From: an uncultured Paludibacter sp.
GTDB lineage: Bacteria > Bacteroidota > Bacteroidia > Bacteroidales > Paludibacteraceae
Length of the DNA: 64,000 nucleotides
Direction of reading: 5' to 3'
NCBI GenBank assembly: GCA_937927845.1
Contig: CALFXE010000027.1
Location: 51,211-115,210, forward strand
The position numbers were made by a program, and so were the translations under genes. Below the pieces are notes generated by a model. That model had not been told where the DNA came from and ran no database searches. It worked only from the letters and a program-made list of their open reading frames with translations. Below are positions 1-8,229 of this stretch, piece after piece (within the stretch, counting starts at the first letter, position 1; the number at the start of each line of letters is the position of its first letter).

Positions 1-885
1 ATGATAAAAAGTCCTTTAAGATATCCAGGCGGTAAAAGTAGAGCAGTAAAGTTGATCTCAAATCTTTTACCTGAATTTGAGGAATTTAGAGAACCTTTTT
101 TGGGAGGAGGTTCGGTTTTTATTTATGCAAAACAACGATTTCCAAATAAAAAGTTTTGGGTAAATGACCTTTATTATGAACTATACAAGTTTTGGGAAAT
201 GACCCAAAAAGATGTCGATACCTTAATTGTACAAATTTATGATTGGAAAAATAAATTTCCCATAGGTAAAGAATTACATAAATTTTTGAATGAAAATTTA
301 AATAAATTTAATGACATGGAAAGGGCAGCAGCTTTTTTCATTTATAATAGAATTACTTTTTCTGGTACAAGTTTAAGTGGCGGCTTTAGTCATGGAGCAT
401 TTACAGGGAGATTCACAGAAAGTAGTATTCAAAGACTAAATGAGTTTGCACGAGTAATAAATGGTTCAAAAATAACAAATTTTGACTATGAAGAATTATT
501 GAATAAAGATGGAGAAAAAGTATTTATTTTTCTTGATCCTCCATATTATTCTGCTACAAAATCAGCACTTTATGGTAAGAATGGTGATATGCATAAGTCT
601 TTTGACCATAAAAGATTCGCTGAAAACATGAGAAAATGTAAACATAATTGGTTGATAACTTATGACGACAGCGAATTTATAAGAGATTTATTTTCGTTTG
701 CGAATATTATACCTTGGACTTTGACTTATGGCATGCGAAATATTAACGAAAACTCAGATCAAAATGGCAAGGAAATTTTTATTTCAAATTATCTAACTAT
801 CGAGAAAGCTCCTGAAAGTGATGGTCAATTGAGCTTGTTTTCACCGAAACAAAAATATTTTATATCAAGAAAAAGTCCTATCTGA
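1..885 (+). CDS. DNA adenine methylase (Dam/D12 class)
   Basis: This 294-aa protein should transfer a methyl group from S-adenosylmethionine to N6 of adenine in DNA. The N-terminal PLRYPGGK motif (residues 5-12) and FLGGGSVF (33-40) form the SAM site of the D12 class, and DPPYY (from residue 179) is the catalytic motif. The ATG is the first base of the window; the family usually begins just before this PGGK motif, so the gene looks complete. No restriction enzyme gene is intact next to it, so it may be an orphan methylase of mobile or phage origin, or half of a decayed restriction-modification pair. The target sequence cannot be read from the protein. Confidence 0.9.
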   Translation: MIKSPLRYPGGKSRAVKLISNLLPEFEEFREPFLGGGSVFIYAKQRFPNKKFWVNDLYYELYKFWEMTQKDVDTLIVQIYDWKNKFPIGKELHKFLNENLNKFNDMERAAAFFIYNRITFSGTSLSGGFSHGAFTGRFTESSIQRLNEFARVINGSKITNFDYEELLNKDGEKVFIFLDPPYYSATKSALYGKNGDMHKSFDHKRFAENMRKCKHNWLITYDDSEFIRDLFSFANIIPWTLTYGMRNINENSDQNGKEIFISNYLTIEKAPESDGQLSLFSPKQKYFISRKSPI

Positions 886-1087
886 TATTATTATCAAGAA
901 AAATATAATTGAATCACACCATTCAGTTCTAAGTGATAATTATGAACAAATAAGAACCAGATGGAGTTGTTTTAATTCCCCCTGTAAATCGATTAGAAAA
1001 ATTAAAAGGAATTTAATAACATTAGAAGGAATAAAGAAAGAAACTTCGCTTAACGAACATTGGTTAGAATCAATTACTTCCGTGTAA
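833..1087 (+). other. Start-less open frame overlapping the methylase 3' end
   Basis: A frame shifted by one from the methylase stays open for 84 codons, from just after a TGA at 830-832 to a TAA at 1085-1087. It has no ATG, GTG or TTG near its beginning. The translation is Lys/Ile/Ser-rich and matches no family I recognise. It could be the tail of a gene whose 5' end was lost, possibly the partner of the methylase, or a chance open frame in AT-rich DNA. Its last bases overlap the convergent gene that ends at 1074. The rest of the 188-nt gap shows nothing else. Confidence 0.2.
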
Positions 1088-1541
1088 TAAGCAAATAATC
1101 ACCTCTTTGTGAAACTTTATAACGTTTGAGCGGTTCTTTCGATACGCTGCTATTTAAAGGTATGCCATAACCACCAACAATGTCGTAAGTAGATTGGCAT
1201 TTTTCACATACTGCTTGACCGATGTCATTTGGTACAACTTTTATTTTCGAGTCTGCTTCATGCGGACAAGCTAAATCATATGCAAAGTATTCATAAATAG
1301 AAGAACTACCCCAGCCACAAATTACCAATATACCACCAAAGCCAATACGATCATTATTATATATTGGCTTTTCAAATACTAAATATTGATATGGGTTGTC
1401 TTTAAAAGTCGGGTATGAAGCCGTTAAGTTCAATTCAAGATTTACTGGATAATCAGGGATTGATGATATGAAATTATCGTTACAGCTTGAGCAGGTAAAT
1501 AATATTAAGACAAAAAACAATATGCGACATTTTATTTGCAT
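1074..1541 (-). CDS. Rieske-like lipoprotein with a 3-Cys/1-His site
   Basis: The 155-aa product starts at the ATG at 1541, which places a hydrophobic signal and lipobox cysteine (Cys20) at the N-terminus; the longer upstream frame would bury this signal. The C-terminal half resembles a Rieske [2Fe-2S] fold: C92-P-H94, a 17-residue gap, then C112-E-K-C115. In canonical Rieske proteins the last ligand is His; here it is Cys, giving a possible 3-Cys/1-His set. Similar lipoproteins are common in Bacteroidota and their role is unknown. It is the last gene of a minus-strand run and lies 81 nt after the aldo/keto reductase. Cluster binding is inferred from the spacing only. Confidence 0.7.
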   Translation of the reverse strand: MQIKCRILFFVLILFTCSSCNDNFISSIPDYPVNLELNLTASYPTFKDNPYQYLVFEKPIYNNDRIGFGGILVICGWGSSSIYEYFAYDLACPHEADSKIKVVPNDIGQAVCEKCQSTYDIVGGYGIPLNSSVSKEPLKRYKVSQRGDYLLITRK

Positions 1542-1622
1542 ATAAGAATAATATGTTAATTCTGACAAGTAGGGGAAAGGTAGTACCAATATATTAATAA
1601 CGAGGATATTGTAAAAATATAA

Positions 1623-2627
1623 TTATCCTACAATAACATCTATCTCCACTAATTCTTCAGATGAAAAATCAATATTTGAAAGCGCATTGATATTATCTTG
1701 AAGTTGCTTTACCGAACTTGTTCCTACAATTACTGAAGTGACAACCGAATGTTGTAAACACCAAGCAAGTGCCATCTGTGCCAATGTTTGTCCTCTACGT
1801 TCAGCAATTATTTGAAGCTGAGCAACTTTATCAATTGTTTCTGGCGTAATCTGGCTTGTTTGCAAAAATCCGTGCTTCAATCCTGCTCTTGAATCTTCTG
1901 GAATACCGCCACGCAGATATTTATCGCTTAATATTCCTTGTTCAAGTGGAGAATAACCGATAAATCCGATACCATTATTGTCAGCTAATGGAAATGCTGA
2001 TTGTTCAACCACACGTGAAAGTATATTGTACTTTCCTTGATATATCAGACAAGGTGTACCATTCTTTTGTAAAATACGATATGCTTCTTTTGCCTTATCT
2101 TCCGGATATTTTGATATGCCGACATATAAAGCTTTGCCTTGTTTGACAATATCAGACAGAGCACCCATTGTTTCTTCAATAGGTGTATTATGGTCGTAAC
2201 GATGCGAATAAAAAATATCCACATAATCGAGATTCATGCGTTTTAAACTCTGATTAATACTTGCCATTAAGTATTTACGAGAGCCTCCGTCACCGTAAGG
2301 TCCTGACCACATCTCATGACCTGCCTTTGTACTGATAATCAATTCATCTCTATAAGGAGCAAAATCGGTTTTCATCACTTTACCGAAGTTGTACTCTGCA
2401 CTGCCAAAAGGAGTTCCGTAATTATTAGCCAAATCAAAATGGGTAATTCCGTGATCAAATGCATAATGCAGCATTTGAATAGCCTCGTTTTGGTTATCGA
2501 CATCTCCGAAACTATGCCATAAGCCTAAAGAAATAATTGGCAGTTTCAATCCGCTTGTTCCGCAATGTCGATAACTTACTAAACCTTTGTATCGATTATC
2601 TGAAGCTATATAATCTATTTCAGACAT
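1623..2627 (-). CDS. Aldo/keto reductase (YghZ-like)
   Basis: This 334-aa cytoplasmic NADPH-dependent oxidoreductase has the YghZ/Gpr N-terminal signature (NRYKGLVSYRHCGTSGLKLP, residues 11-30). The catalytic tetrad is visible as D65 and Y70 (FDLANNYG), K101 (STKAGHEMW) and H142 (YSHRYDH). YghZ of E. coli reduces L-glyceraldehyde 3-phosphate and methylglyoxal, so an aldehyde-detoxification role is likely, but the substrate is not proven by sequence. It starts 18 nt after the lemA stop and is probably cotranscribed with it. Confidence 0.9.
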   Translation of the reverse strand: MSEIDYIASDNRYKGLVSYRHCGTSGLKLPIISLGLWHSFGDVDNQNEAIQMLHYAFDHGITHFDLANNYGTPFGSAEYNFGKVMKTDFAPYRDELIISTKAGHEMWSGPYGDGGSRKYLMASINQSLKRMNLDYVDIFYSHRYDHNTPIEETMGALSDIVKQGKALYVGISKYPEDKAKEAYRILQKNGTPCLIYQGKYNILSRVVEQSAFPLADNNGIGFIGYSPLEQGILSDKYLRGGIPEDSRAGLKHGFLQTSQITPETIDKVAQLQIIAERRGQTLAQMALAWCLQHSVVTSVIVGTSSVKQLQDNINALSNIDFSSEELVEIDVIVG

Positions 2628-2645
2628 AATCTAAATTTTCAATTA

Positions 2646-3236
2646 TTAAAACTGAACTTCCGGTGCTTTATTGCTTCCTTCTTCAGCTTCGAAATATACC
2701 TTTCTTTCAAAATTGAAGATTGATGCAATGATATTGTTAGGGAAACGTCTGATTGCAGTGTTAAAACCCTTACTTGCTTCATTGAAACGCATCCTTTCAG
2801 TTGAAATTCTGTTTTCCGTACCTTCTAATTGCACCTGTAGGTCTCTAAAATTTTCATTTGCTTTTAAGTCAGGATAGTTTTCCGTTATCATCAGCAATCT
2901 ACCTAAAGCTGAACTTAATTGTCCTTGTGCAGCCTGAAATTCTTGTAACTTTTCAGGTGTAAGTTTTTCCGGATCAACATTGACCTGTGTTGCGCGTGAT
3001 CTTGCTGCTATAACATTTTCAAGTGTTTCGCTTTCATGTGAAGCATAACCCTTTACTGTTGCTACAAGATTAGGTATTAGGTCAGAACGGCGTTGATATT
3101 GGTTTTCAACATTCGCCCACTGTCCGTTTACGCCTTCTTCCATTATAACTAATTTGTTATACACGCTGATACCACCAAAAACTACAATAGCTATTAAAAT
3201 ACCAGCTATAATCCATGAAATTGTTGTTTTGTTCAT
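2646..3236 (-). CDS. lemA: LemA family membrane protein
   Basis: This 196-aa protein has one N-terminal membrane helix (about residues 7-26) followed by the helical LemA domain, recognisable from YNKLVIMEEGVNGQWANVEN and YQRRSDLIPNLVATVKGYAS. The family is anchored in the inner membrane and its biochemical role is unsettled. LemA genes very often neighbour TPM-domain genes, and that is the case here: the TPM gene ends at 3390, 153 nt upstream, with a tract of dispersed repeats between the two. Confidence 0.93.
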   Translation of the reverse strand: MNKTTISWIIAGILIAIVVFGGISVYNKLVIMEEGVNGQWANVENQYQRRSDLIPNLVATVKGYASHESETLENVIAARSRATQVNVDPEKLTPEKLQEFQAAQGQLSSALGRLLMITENYPDLKANENFRDLQVQLEGTENRISTERMRFNEASKGFNTAIRRFPNNIIASIFNFERKVYFEAEEGSNKAPEVQF

Positions 3237-3364
3237 ATATGAATAATGTGTTAATATGCTAATGTGTTATAGTGATTGGTGATTGGTAATTAGTAATTGG
3301 TTATTAAAGTTGAGTGCTTAATTACTCCAAACTATTCACTATTCACTAATCACTAATAATAACA
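3237..3364. repeat. Degenerate AT-rich repeat tract (TGATTGG/CACTAAT type)
   Basis: The spacer between the TPM and lemA genes is built from short near-repeats such as GTGATTGGTGATTGG and TTCACTATTCACTAATCAC. Tracts with the same vocabulary occur at 19504-19562, 38231-38376 and 42078-42114. They lack the constant unit and unique spacers of a CRISPR array. They look like a dispersed non-coding repeat inserted into or between operons; no function can be assigned. Confidence 0.6.
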
Positions 3365-3389
3365 TTAGCGGTTTATACTAAAATAAATA

Positions 3390-4730
3390 TTACCATCTTC
3401 CGGTAGCACCACCGCCACCTGACAATCCACCACCAAAACTTCCTCCACTAAATCCACCACCACCGCCGAAGCCACCTCGTCCGCTAAAGACACTTCCTGC
3501 TGCTGCCCCTGCTGCAATAGAGCTGTTTCTCGATATTTTTGGTAATTGATGATTGTCGTTTTCTTCATAGCCACAGAATTTACATTTATACGTAACTCTT
3601 TCTGTACCACTATTTATAAAGGTTGGTGCTACAATTACTTTTTTACTGTGCAATGAGAATGCTTTGGTTTTGCATTGTGGACATTCTGAATATGCACTGG
3701 GTTTATCGAGTGTAAAAACTGCTTCATTACCACAATCTTTACATACAAATACATCATAATCTACTGTACCTAATTCTTCTTCAAACTGTTGAGATACTTT
3801 CAAATATGCATCTTCCTTTTTTTCTGAAAGTATATGCATTTTTCCTTCACAAGCTGTACATGGGATAGGTTGCCGTCTTATTCTCCACATTATAATTTTT
3901 GCATAAAGATTTGCAGGATAAGTCATTATTGGTATCCCAACAAGAAAAACTAAAAAAACAGGATTGGAAAACATCAGTATAACAAAAACACCTATAGCTA
4001 TTGAAGTTATGTTTATTAAAGATATTACACCTCTCTTGTTATTTTTAATTGCTATGTATTTGCTGATATTTGTTCGTAAAACTGCATTATTCTTGATTTT
4101 TTTGATAGATGAGTTAGTAAGAACAAATGATATCAGAAGTATTATAACATATATTCCTGCTACAATTGGTAAAACAGTACTCCAAGCAATTGTACTTTGT
4201 TCTTTCTCAAATTCTTCTTTCTCCAAGATGGTAATAAGATGATCGATACCTTTTATAAATCCTGTATCATAATCGCCATTCTTGAAATAAGGAAACATAC
4301 TTTGATTTTGCACTCTTGAAGCTAAAGCATCAGGTAATACACCTTCGAGTCCGTATCCTGTTTCGAAACGTATTGCTTTTTGGTCGCCAACAAATAAAAT
4401 GAGCAATCCATTATTATCCTTTGCTTTACCAATTCCCCACTTCTTAAATAAATCAGTAGCAAACATTTCTATATTTTCTGTTCCAATGGAATTAACTAAT
4501 ACAACAGCAACTTCAATCTGATTTTGCGTTTCAAGAGAAGAGAGTTTTTGATTGATTGTCTGAACTGTATTGAAATTTATTATTCCATCAGGGTTACTTA
4601 CATGCGTTCTGCTATCTATAGCTTTAGGGTTTGGGATGTTGTTAAGATTATAAACTACACCATAGATAGATGTTATATTCAGAACAAATATAAAAATCCA
4701 TATTATATTTATCTTAATAAGTTTCATCAT
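3390..4730 (-). CDS. TPM-domain membrane protein with zinc-ribbon cysteines
   Basis: This 446-aa protein has an N-terminal signal segment (about 1-24), a periplasmic TPM domain (about 45-170, including FETGYGLEGVLPDALASRV), membrane helices near 180-205 and 238-272, and a cytoplasmic tail with four cysteine pairs of zinc-ribbon type (CTAC, CKDC, CPQC, CKFC). It ends in a Gly/Ser-rich segment and RW. TPM proteins have been linked to photosystem repair in plants and to phosphatase activity, but bacterial roles are poorly defined. It lies 6 nt after the FKBP gene and upstream of lemA. Confidence 0.85.
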   Translation of the reverse strand: MMKLIKINIIWIFIFVLNITSIYGVVYNLNNIPNPKAIDSRTHVSNPDGIINFNTVQTINQKLSSLETQNQIEVAVVLVNSIGTENIEMFATDLFKKWGIGKAKDNNGLLILFVGDQKAIRFETGYGLEGVLPDALASRVQNQSMFPYFKNGDYDTGFIKGIDHLITILEKEEFEKEQSTIAWSTVLPIVAGIYVIILLISFVLTNSSIKKIKNNAVLRTNISKYIAIKNNKRGVISLINITSIAIGVFVILMFSNPVFLVFLVGIPIMTYPANLYAKIIMWRIRRQPIPCTACEGKMHILSEKKEDAYLKVSQQFEEELGTVDYDVFVCKDCGNEAVFTLDKPSAYSECPQCKTKAFSLHSKKVIVAPTFINSGTERVTYKCKFCGYEENDNHQLPKISRNSSIAAGAAAGSVFSGRGGFGGGGGFSGGSFGGGLSGGGGATGRW

Positions 4731-4736
4731 AAGTAC

Positions 4737-5207
4737 TTAATTTAGAACTTCAAGGAGTTCAACATCAAATTCTAAAGTTGAATAAGGAGGTATAGCGCCA
4801 GATGCTTTCGTTCCATAACCAAGGTCATAAGGAATATAAAGTAATATCCTACCACCGTTTTTGATTTTTAAAATGCCTTCTTGCCAACCTTGAACGGTTC
4901 CCGATAAGGGCATAGGTTGAGTACCGGCACTACTGTCAAAACTTTTACCTGTTATATATTTACCTGTGTATCTTGCTCTTAGATAACTACCTGAATATGG
5001 TGTTGCGTGCTGTCCCTTATGAATTATCTTATAGCATAACCCACTCTCCGTAACGATAAAATCAGGATCGTTTTTATGTGTTTCTTTCAGATTTTCTAAC
5101 CACTGTTCATTAAGTATCTTCCAGTCGCCATACTTATCTTCATCACAAGCAGAAAGAAACAACAAAGAAATTACTAAAATCAGTATATATTTTTGAAAAT
5201 ATCGCAT
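4737..5207 (-). CDS. FKBP-type peptidyl-prolyl isomerase lipoprotein
   Basis: The 156-aa product carries a lipoprotein signal ending in LLFLSAC (lipid-accepting Cys21). The C-terminal FKBP domain spans about 60-155, with GKSFDSSAG, GWQEGILKIKNGGR and IPPYSTLEFDVELLEV as signatures. It should catalyse cis-trans isomerisation of prolyl bonds in envelope proteins. It sits in the minus-strand run between the coiled-coil anchor and the TPM gene, with only 6 nt before the latter. Confidence 0.92.
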   Translation of the reverse strand: MRYFQKYILILVISLLFLSACDEDKYGDWKILNEQWLENLKETHKNDPDFIVTESGLCYKIIHKGQHATPYSGSYLRARYTGKYITGKSFDSSAGTQPMPLSGTVQGWQEGILKIKNGGRILLYIPYDLGYGTKASGAIPPYSTLEFDVELLEVLN

Positions 5208-5244
5208 ATTAATTTATTTTTCAGACTGTAAAGATACAATTTTT

Positions 5245-6135
5245 TTATTTTTTGAGCACAAAAGTATAACTTCCAACAATATCACCATCAGTGAAAAAAT
5301 CGATTCTGTAATTTCCGGGATACAGTATTTCTTCAACTATCCAATATATTACATCTTCTACGGCTTCTCCACCATATTCATAATCTTTTTTTGCAGAATA
5401 ACCGATTGTTCTATTTTCAAAAGCGAAAGTATTGTGATTGTCTTTTATGAGCAATTCGCCATCAGGTCTTGTAACTCTGATATACATAGTTTTCTTGCCG
5501 GGTTCTGCTGTAATATTTTTCGCTATTGTATAATCAAATTGCAGACTGGCAATACGACTGAAAATTCCGGTTTTTCTGTTTTTATCGTTCAAAGTAGATA
5601 CATTAAATGCGACCACCTCTAATTTAGATGCACGTGTTACCACTTCGCTCAAGTTTTCTCTTTCTTTTTCTAATAACTCAACTGTTTGTGATGACTCGGC
5701 ATATTTTAGTCTGATTTGTTGATTTTCTGTACGCAATTGCTGATTTTCAGTATTTAATGAATCGATTTGTGCTACAAGATGCATCATGATTTTTCGTACT
5801 GAATCTAACTCATCTTTTAATTCTTGAATCCTTTTGGCATTTGTAGAACGTGTTTTTCTTAATTCTTCAAGTAATTCCTTAACTCTTGCCTTCTCAACTT
5901 CAAGTTCTTGTAAAAGAGAGTCATTTCTTATAGTAGACGTATAGCCATCAAATTGATAAGTAAGATTTTCATATTCTTCTTCAACTCTATCTTTTTCCTG
6001 TTCCATTATTGTTGTAACCTCTTCAAGATCACTTTCTTTCTGCTGAATATCTTTATAGAAATAATAGACAACACCTAACAGTGCTATAATAAGTATAACT
6101 AAAAATACAATAATTAAATTTCTCGCTTTAAACAT
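5245..6135 (-). CDS. Membrane-anchored coiled-coil protein of unknown function
   Basis: This 296-aa protein has an N-terminal membrane helix (about 7-28), a long charged coiled coil (about 32-170), and a globular C-terminal domain rich in beta-type sequence (about 175-296). I recognise no enzymatic motif. Proteins of this layout are common in Bacteroidota and are often misnamed SMC-like. The C-terminal part lies outside the cytoplasm if the helix is an uncleaved anchor. It starts 8 nt after murF, so a cell-envelope role is plausible but inferred from context alone. Confidence 0.7.
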   Translation of the reverse strand: MFKARNLIIVFLVILIIALLGVVYYFYKDIQQKESDLEEVTTIMEQEKDRVEEEYENLTYQFDGYTSTIRNDSLLQELEVEKARVKELLEELRKTRSTNAKRIQELKDELDSVRKIMMHLVAQIDSLNTENQQLRTENQQIRLKYAESSQTVELLEKERENLSEVVTRASKLEVVAFNVSTLNDKNRKTGIFSRIASLQFDYTIAKNITAEPGKKTMYIRVTRPDGELLIKDNHNTFAFENRTIGYSAKKDYEYGGEAVEDVIYWIVEEILYPGNYRIDFFTDGDIVGSYTFVLKK

Positions 6136-6143
6136 AATGAAAT

Positions 6144-7439
6144 TTATAACAATGAAATAATTTTTTCTAATTGAACACTTCTTGATCCTTTTATTAAAAT
6201 GATATTGTTAGCAGGACAATTATTTGAAATATAAGTAGTAAGATCATCTACATCATTAAACGTCTTAAAGTTATTATTAGTGTTCATAAATGCTGTCCCT
6301 ATCAATAACACATTATGAAACTTCTTTTCTTCAAGTACATTCACGATATTTTGATGTTCTATTTCGCTCTGATTGCCAAGTTCAAACATGTCTCCTAAAA
6401 TCAACATCTTATTGTTTGATTGCATTTCTGCAAAATTATTAATTGCAGCCAGCATACTTGTCGGGTTTGCATTATAGGCATCAACTATTAATTTGTTTTT
6501 GCCGCTATCAATAAATTGTGATCTGTTATTCAGCGGTTTATATGTCTCAATACCATGTTTGATTTGAGTGTTCTTTAAACCAAAGAAATGTCCGATTGTA
6601 ACTGCTGCAAGTATATTTTCTGCATTATAGGCTCCCACAAGGTGCGTGTTGATATCAAAAATAGTGCCCGTTTGACATTGCATATTAAGAAAAGGGTCAG
6701 AAGAACTTATCATACCGGTAACCATAGTTAAATCATCATTTGCTTTTAAACTATAAGCAACTTGCTTGTCCTCATGTATTTTAGCTGACTTAGCCATTTC
6801 TTTTAGAGATTCATTATCATTATTGATAAATATCCCTTTGCCATTTGCAGAAATATAATCATATAATTCTGCTTTGGTTTGTTTTACACCTTCAAAAGAG
6901 CCAAAACCTTCTAAATGAGCTTTGCCAACATTTGTGATAATACCGAAATCCGGTTCGGCTATTTCGCACAATGTTTTAATTTCGCCGGGATGATTTGCTC
7001 CCATTTCAATTATTGCAAGCTGATGTTCTGATGTTAATTGAAGCAAAGTCAGAGGAACTCCAATATGATTATTCAAATTCCCCTTAGTAAAATGAACTTT
7101 ATATTTTTCTTGTAATACTGAAGCAATCAGTTCTTTAGTTGTCGTTTTTCCGTTTGTGCCGGTTATGCCGATAATTTTTACACCAACATTTTTACGATGT
7201 TGATTTGCAAGATCCTGTAATGCTTTTAATACATCTCTTACAACAATAAAGCGACTATCAGTTGCATATTCAGCCTCATCAATCACAGCATATGAACAAC
7301 CTTTCTCCAAAGCTTCATGTGCAAATTTGTTTGCATTGAATTTATCCCCTTTCAAAGCAAAGAAAATCGAACCGTCAGGACAATTCCGACTGTCTGTGGT
7401 AACTATAGGATGTTCAAGGAAAATTTGATAAAGATCCAT
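6144..7439 (-). CDS. murF: UDP-MurNAc-tripeptide--D-Ala-D-Ala ligase (MurF)
   Basis: The 431-aa enzyme adds the D-Ala-D-Ala dipeptide to UDP-MurNAc-tripeptide, the last cytoplasmic step of peptidoglycan precursor synthesis. The Mur-ligase ATP loop GITGTNGKTTT is at residues 91-101. The N-terminal substrate domain (DSRNCPDGSIFFALKGDKFN), the central EMGANHPGEI and the C-terminal DAYNANPTSMLAAINNF and LILGDMFELG motifs are all present. The length is normal for MurF. It lies 19 nt after the outer-membrane protein gene and away from the main dcw cluster. Confidence 0.97.
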   Translation of the reverse strand: MDLYQIFLEHPIVTTDSRNCPDGSIFFALKGDKFNANKFAHEALEKGCSYAVIDEAEYATDSRFIVVRDVLKALQDLANQHRKNVGVKIIGITGTNGKTTTKELIASVLQEKYKVHFTKGNLNNHIGVPLTLLQLTSEHQLAIIEMGANHPGEIKTLCEIAEPDFGIITNVGKAHLEGFGSFEGVKQTKAELYDYISANGKGIFINNDNESLKEMAKSAKIHEDKQVAYSLKANDDLTMVTGMISSSDPFLNMQCQTGTIFDINTHLVGAYNAENILAAVTIGHFFGLKNTQIKHGIETYKPLNNRSQFIDSGKNKLIVDAYNANPTSMLAAINNFAEMQSNNKMLILGDMFELGNQSEIEHQNIVNVLEEKKFHNVLLIGTAFMNTNNNFKTFNDVDDLTTYISNNCPANNIILIKGSRSVQLEKIISLL

Positions 7440-7458
7440 GTTTGAAGTCTTGAAAGTC

Positions 7459-8100
7459 TTATTTTATCTGATAACCAAAGCTTACATACCATTGACCTTG
7501 ATGTATATAATCTTTTTTGGTCTTATCTAAATTGTTTAATCCCCAGTCATAACCGCTTTTGAGAATAAATTGACGCCATTGAACGCCGCCGCCTGCACCA
7601 AGCTGGAAATTTACAAGATTAAGATTGTTTTTAAATAAGTTATTATTGCCTGATTGTATGCCGGTCATACTTTCCAAAGGAGCAGTAAGGTTTGAGATAA
7701 CCTTTTGATTTTGAGCAATGCCAATTTGAATATTGGGTCCTGCATATCCGAAGATTTTAAAATCCTTGAAAAGTGGCTGATTATAGACAACTCTGATAGG
7801 AATTTCAAGTGCATGAGACCATGTCTTATATACCACGCTATCTGTTGAGATATATTTTTGGGTTTTATTAGAATATCCTATGTTATAGAATAATCCACTC
7901 TGCAAAGCAAAGTTATATTTTAAATTATATTCGTATAAAGCACCTATCCGAATAGCATCGAAATATGTTTCACTTGTTTGTGACCCAATTCTTTTCGGAT
8001 TAAAATACCCGGTTTCTAAAGTGATTTTATTTTGTGCAATCACGGGTAACGCACCTAAAAAAACCGTAAATAGTACGATGTAGAATAGTTTGATTTTCAT
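7459..8100 (-). CDS. Outer-membrane beta-barrel protein
   Basis: This 213-aa protein has a cleavable signal peptide (to about ALPVIAQ, residue 22) followed by alternating aromatic/polar strands typical of the PorT/OmpA-like barrel fold of Bacteroidota. It ends in WYVSFGYQIK, a strand suited to insertion by BamA. No ligand or transport role can be read from the sequence. A -7 box (TATCTTTG, minus strand, 8130-8137) lies 30 nt upstream, so this is probably the first gene of the murF run. Confidence 0.75.
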   Translation of the reverse strand: MKIKLFYIVLFTVFLGALPVIAQNKITLETGYFNPKRIGSQTSETYFDAIRIGALYEYNLKYNFALQSGLFYNIGYSNKTQKYISTDSVVYKTWSHALEIPIRVVYNQPLFKDFKIFGYAGPNIQIGIAQNQKVISNLTAPLESMTGIQSGNNNLFKNNLNLVNFQLGAGGGVQWRQFILKSGYDWGLNNLDKTKKDYIHQGQWYVSFGYQIK

Positions 8101-8152
8101 ATATAAAAACAGTCATGCAATTTGGAGCACAAAGATAATTTTTTTACTTGGG

Positions 8153-8184
8153 TTTGCATTATCTTTTGAAAATTAGTTACTTTG
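8153..8184 (+). promoter_or_regulatory. Promoter of rmuC
   Basis: TTTG (8153-8156), a 20-nt spacer and TTACTTTG (8177-8184) fit the Bacteroidota promoter form TTTG-n19/20-TAnnTTTG with one mismatch. It lies 45 nt before the rmuC ATG. Confidence 0.55.
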
Positions 8185-8229
8185 TATAAACAAAATTACA
8201 CACTTAAAACGTAAAATTTAATATATATT

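Noticed and set aside
3365..3610. 81-aa Val/Ala-rich minus-strand frame
   Set aside because: It lies in another frame of the Gly-rich C-terminus of the TPM gene and follows from that repeat composition.
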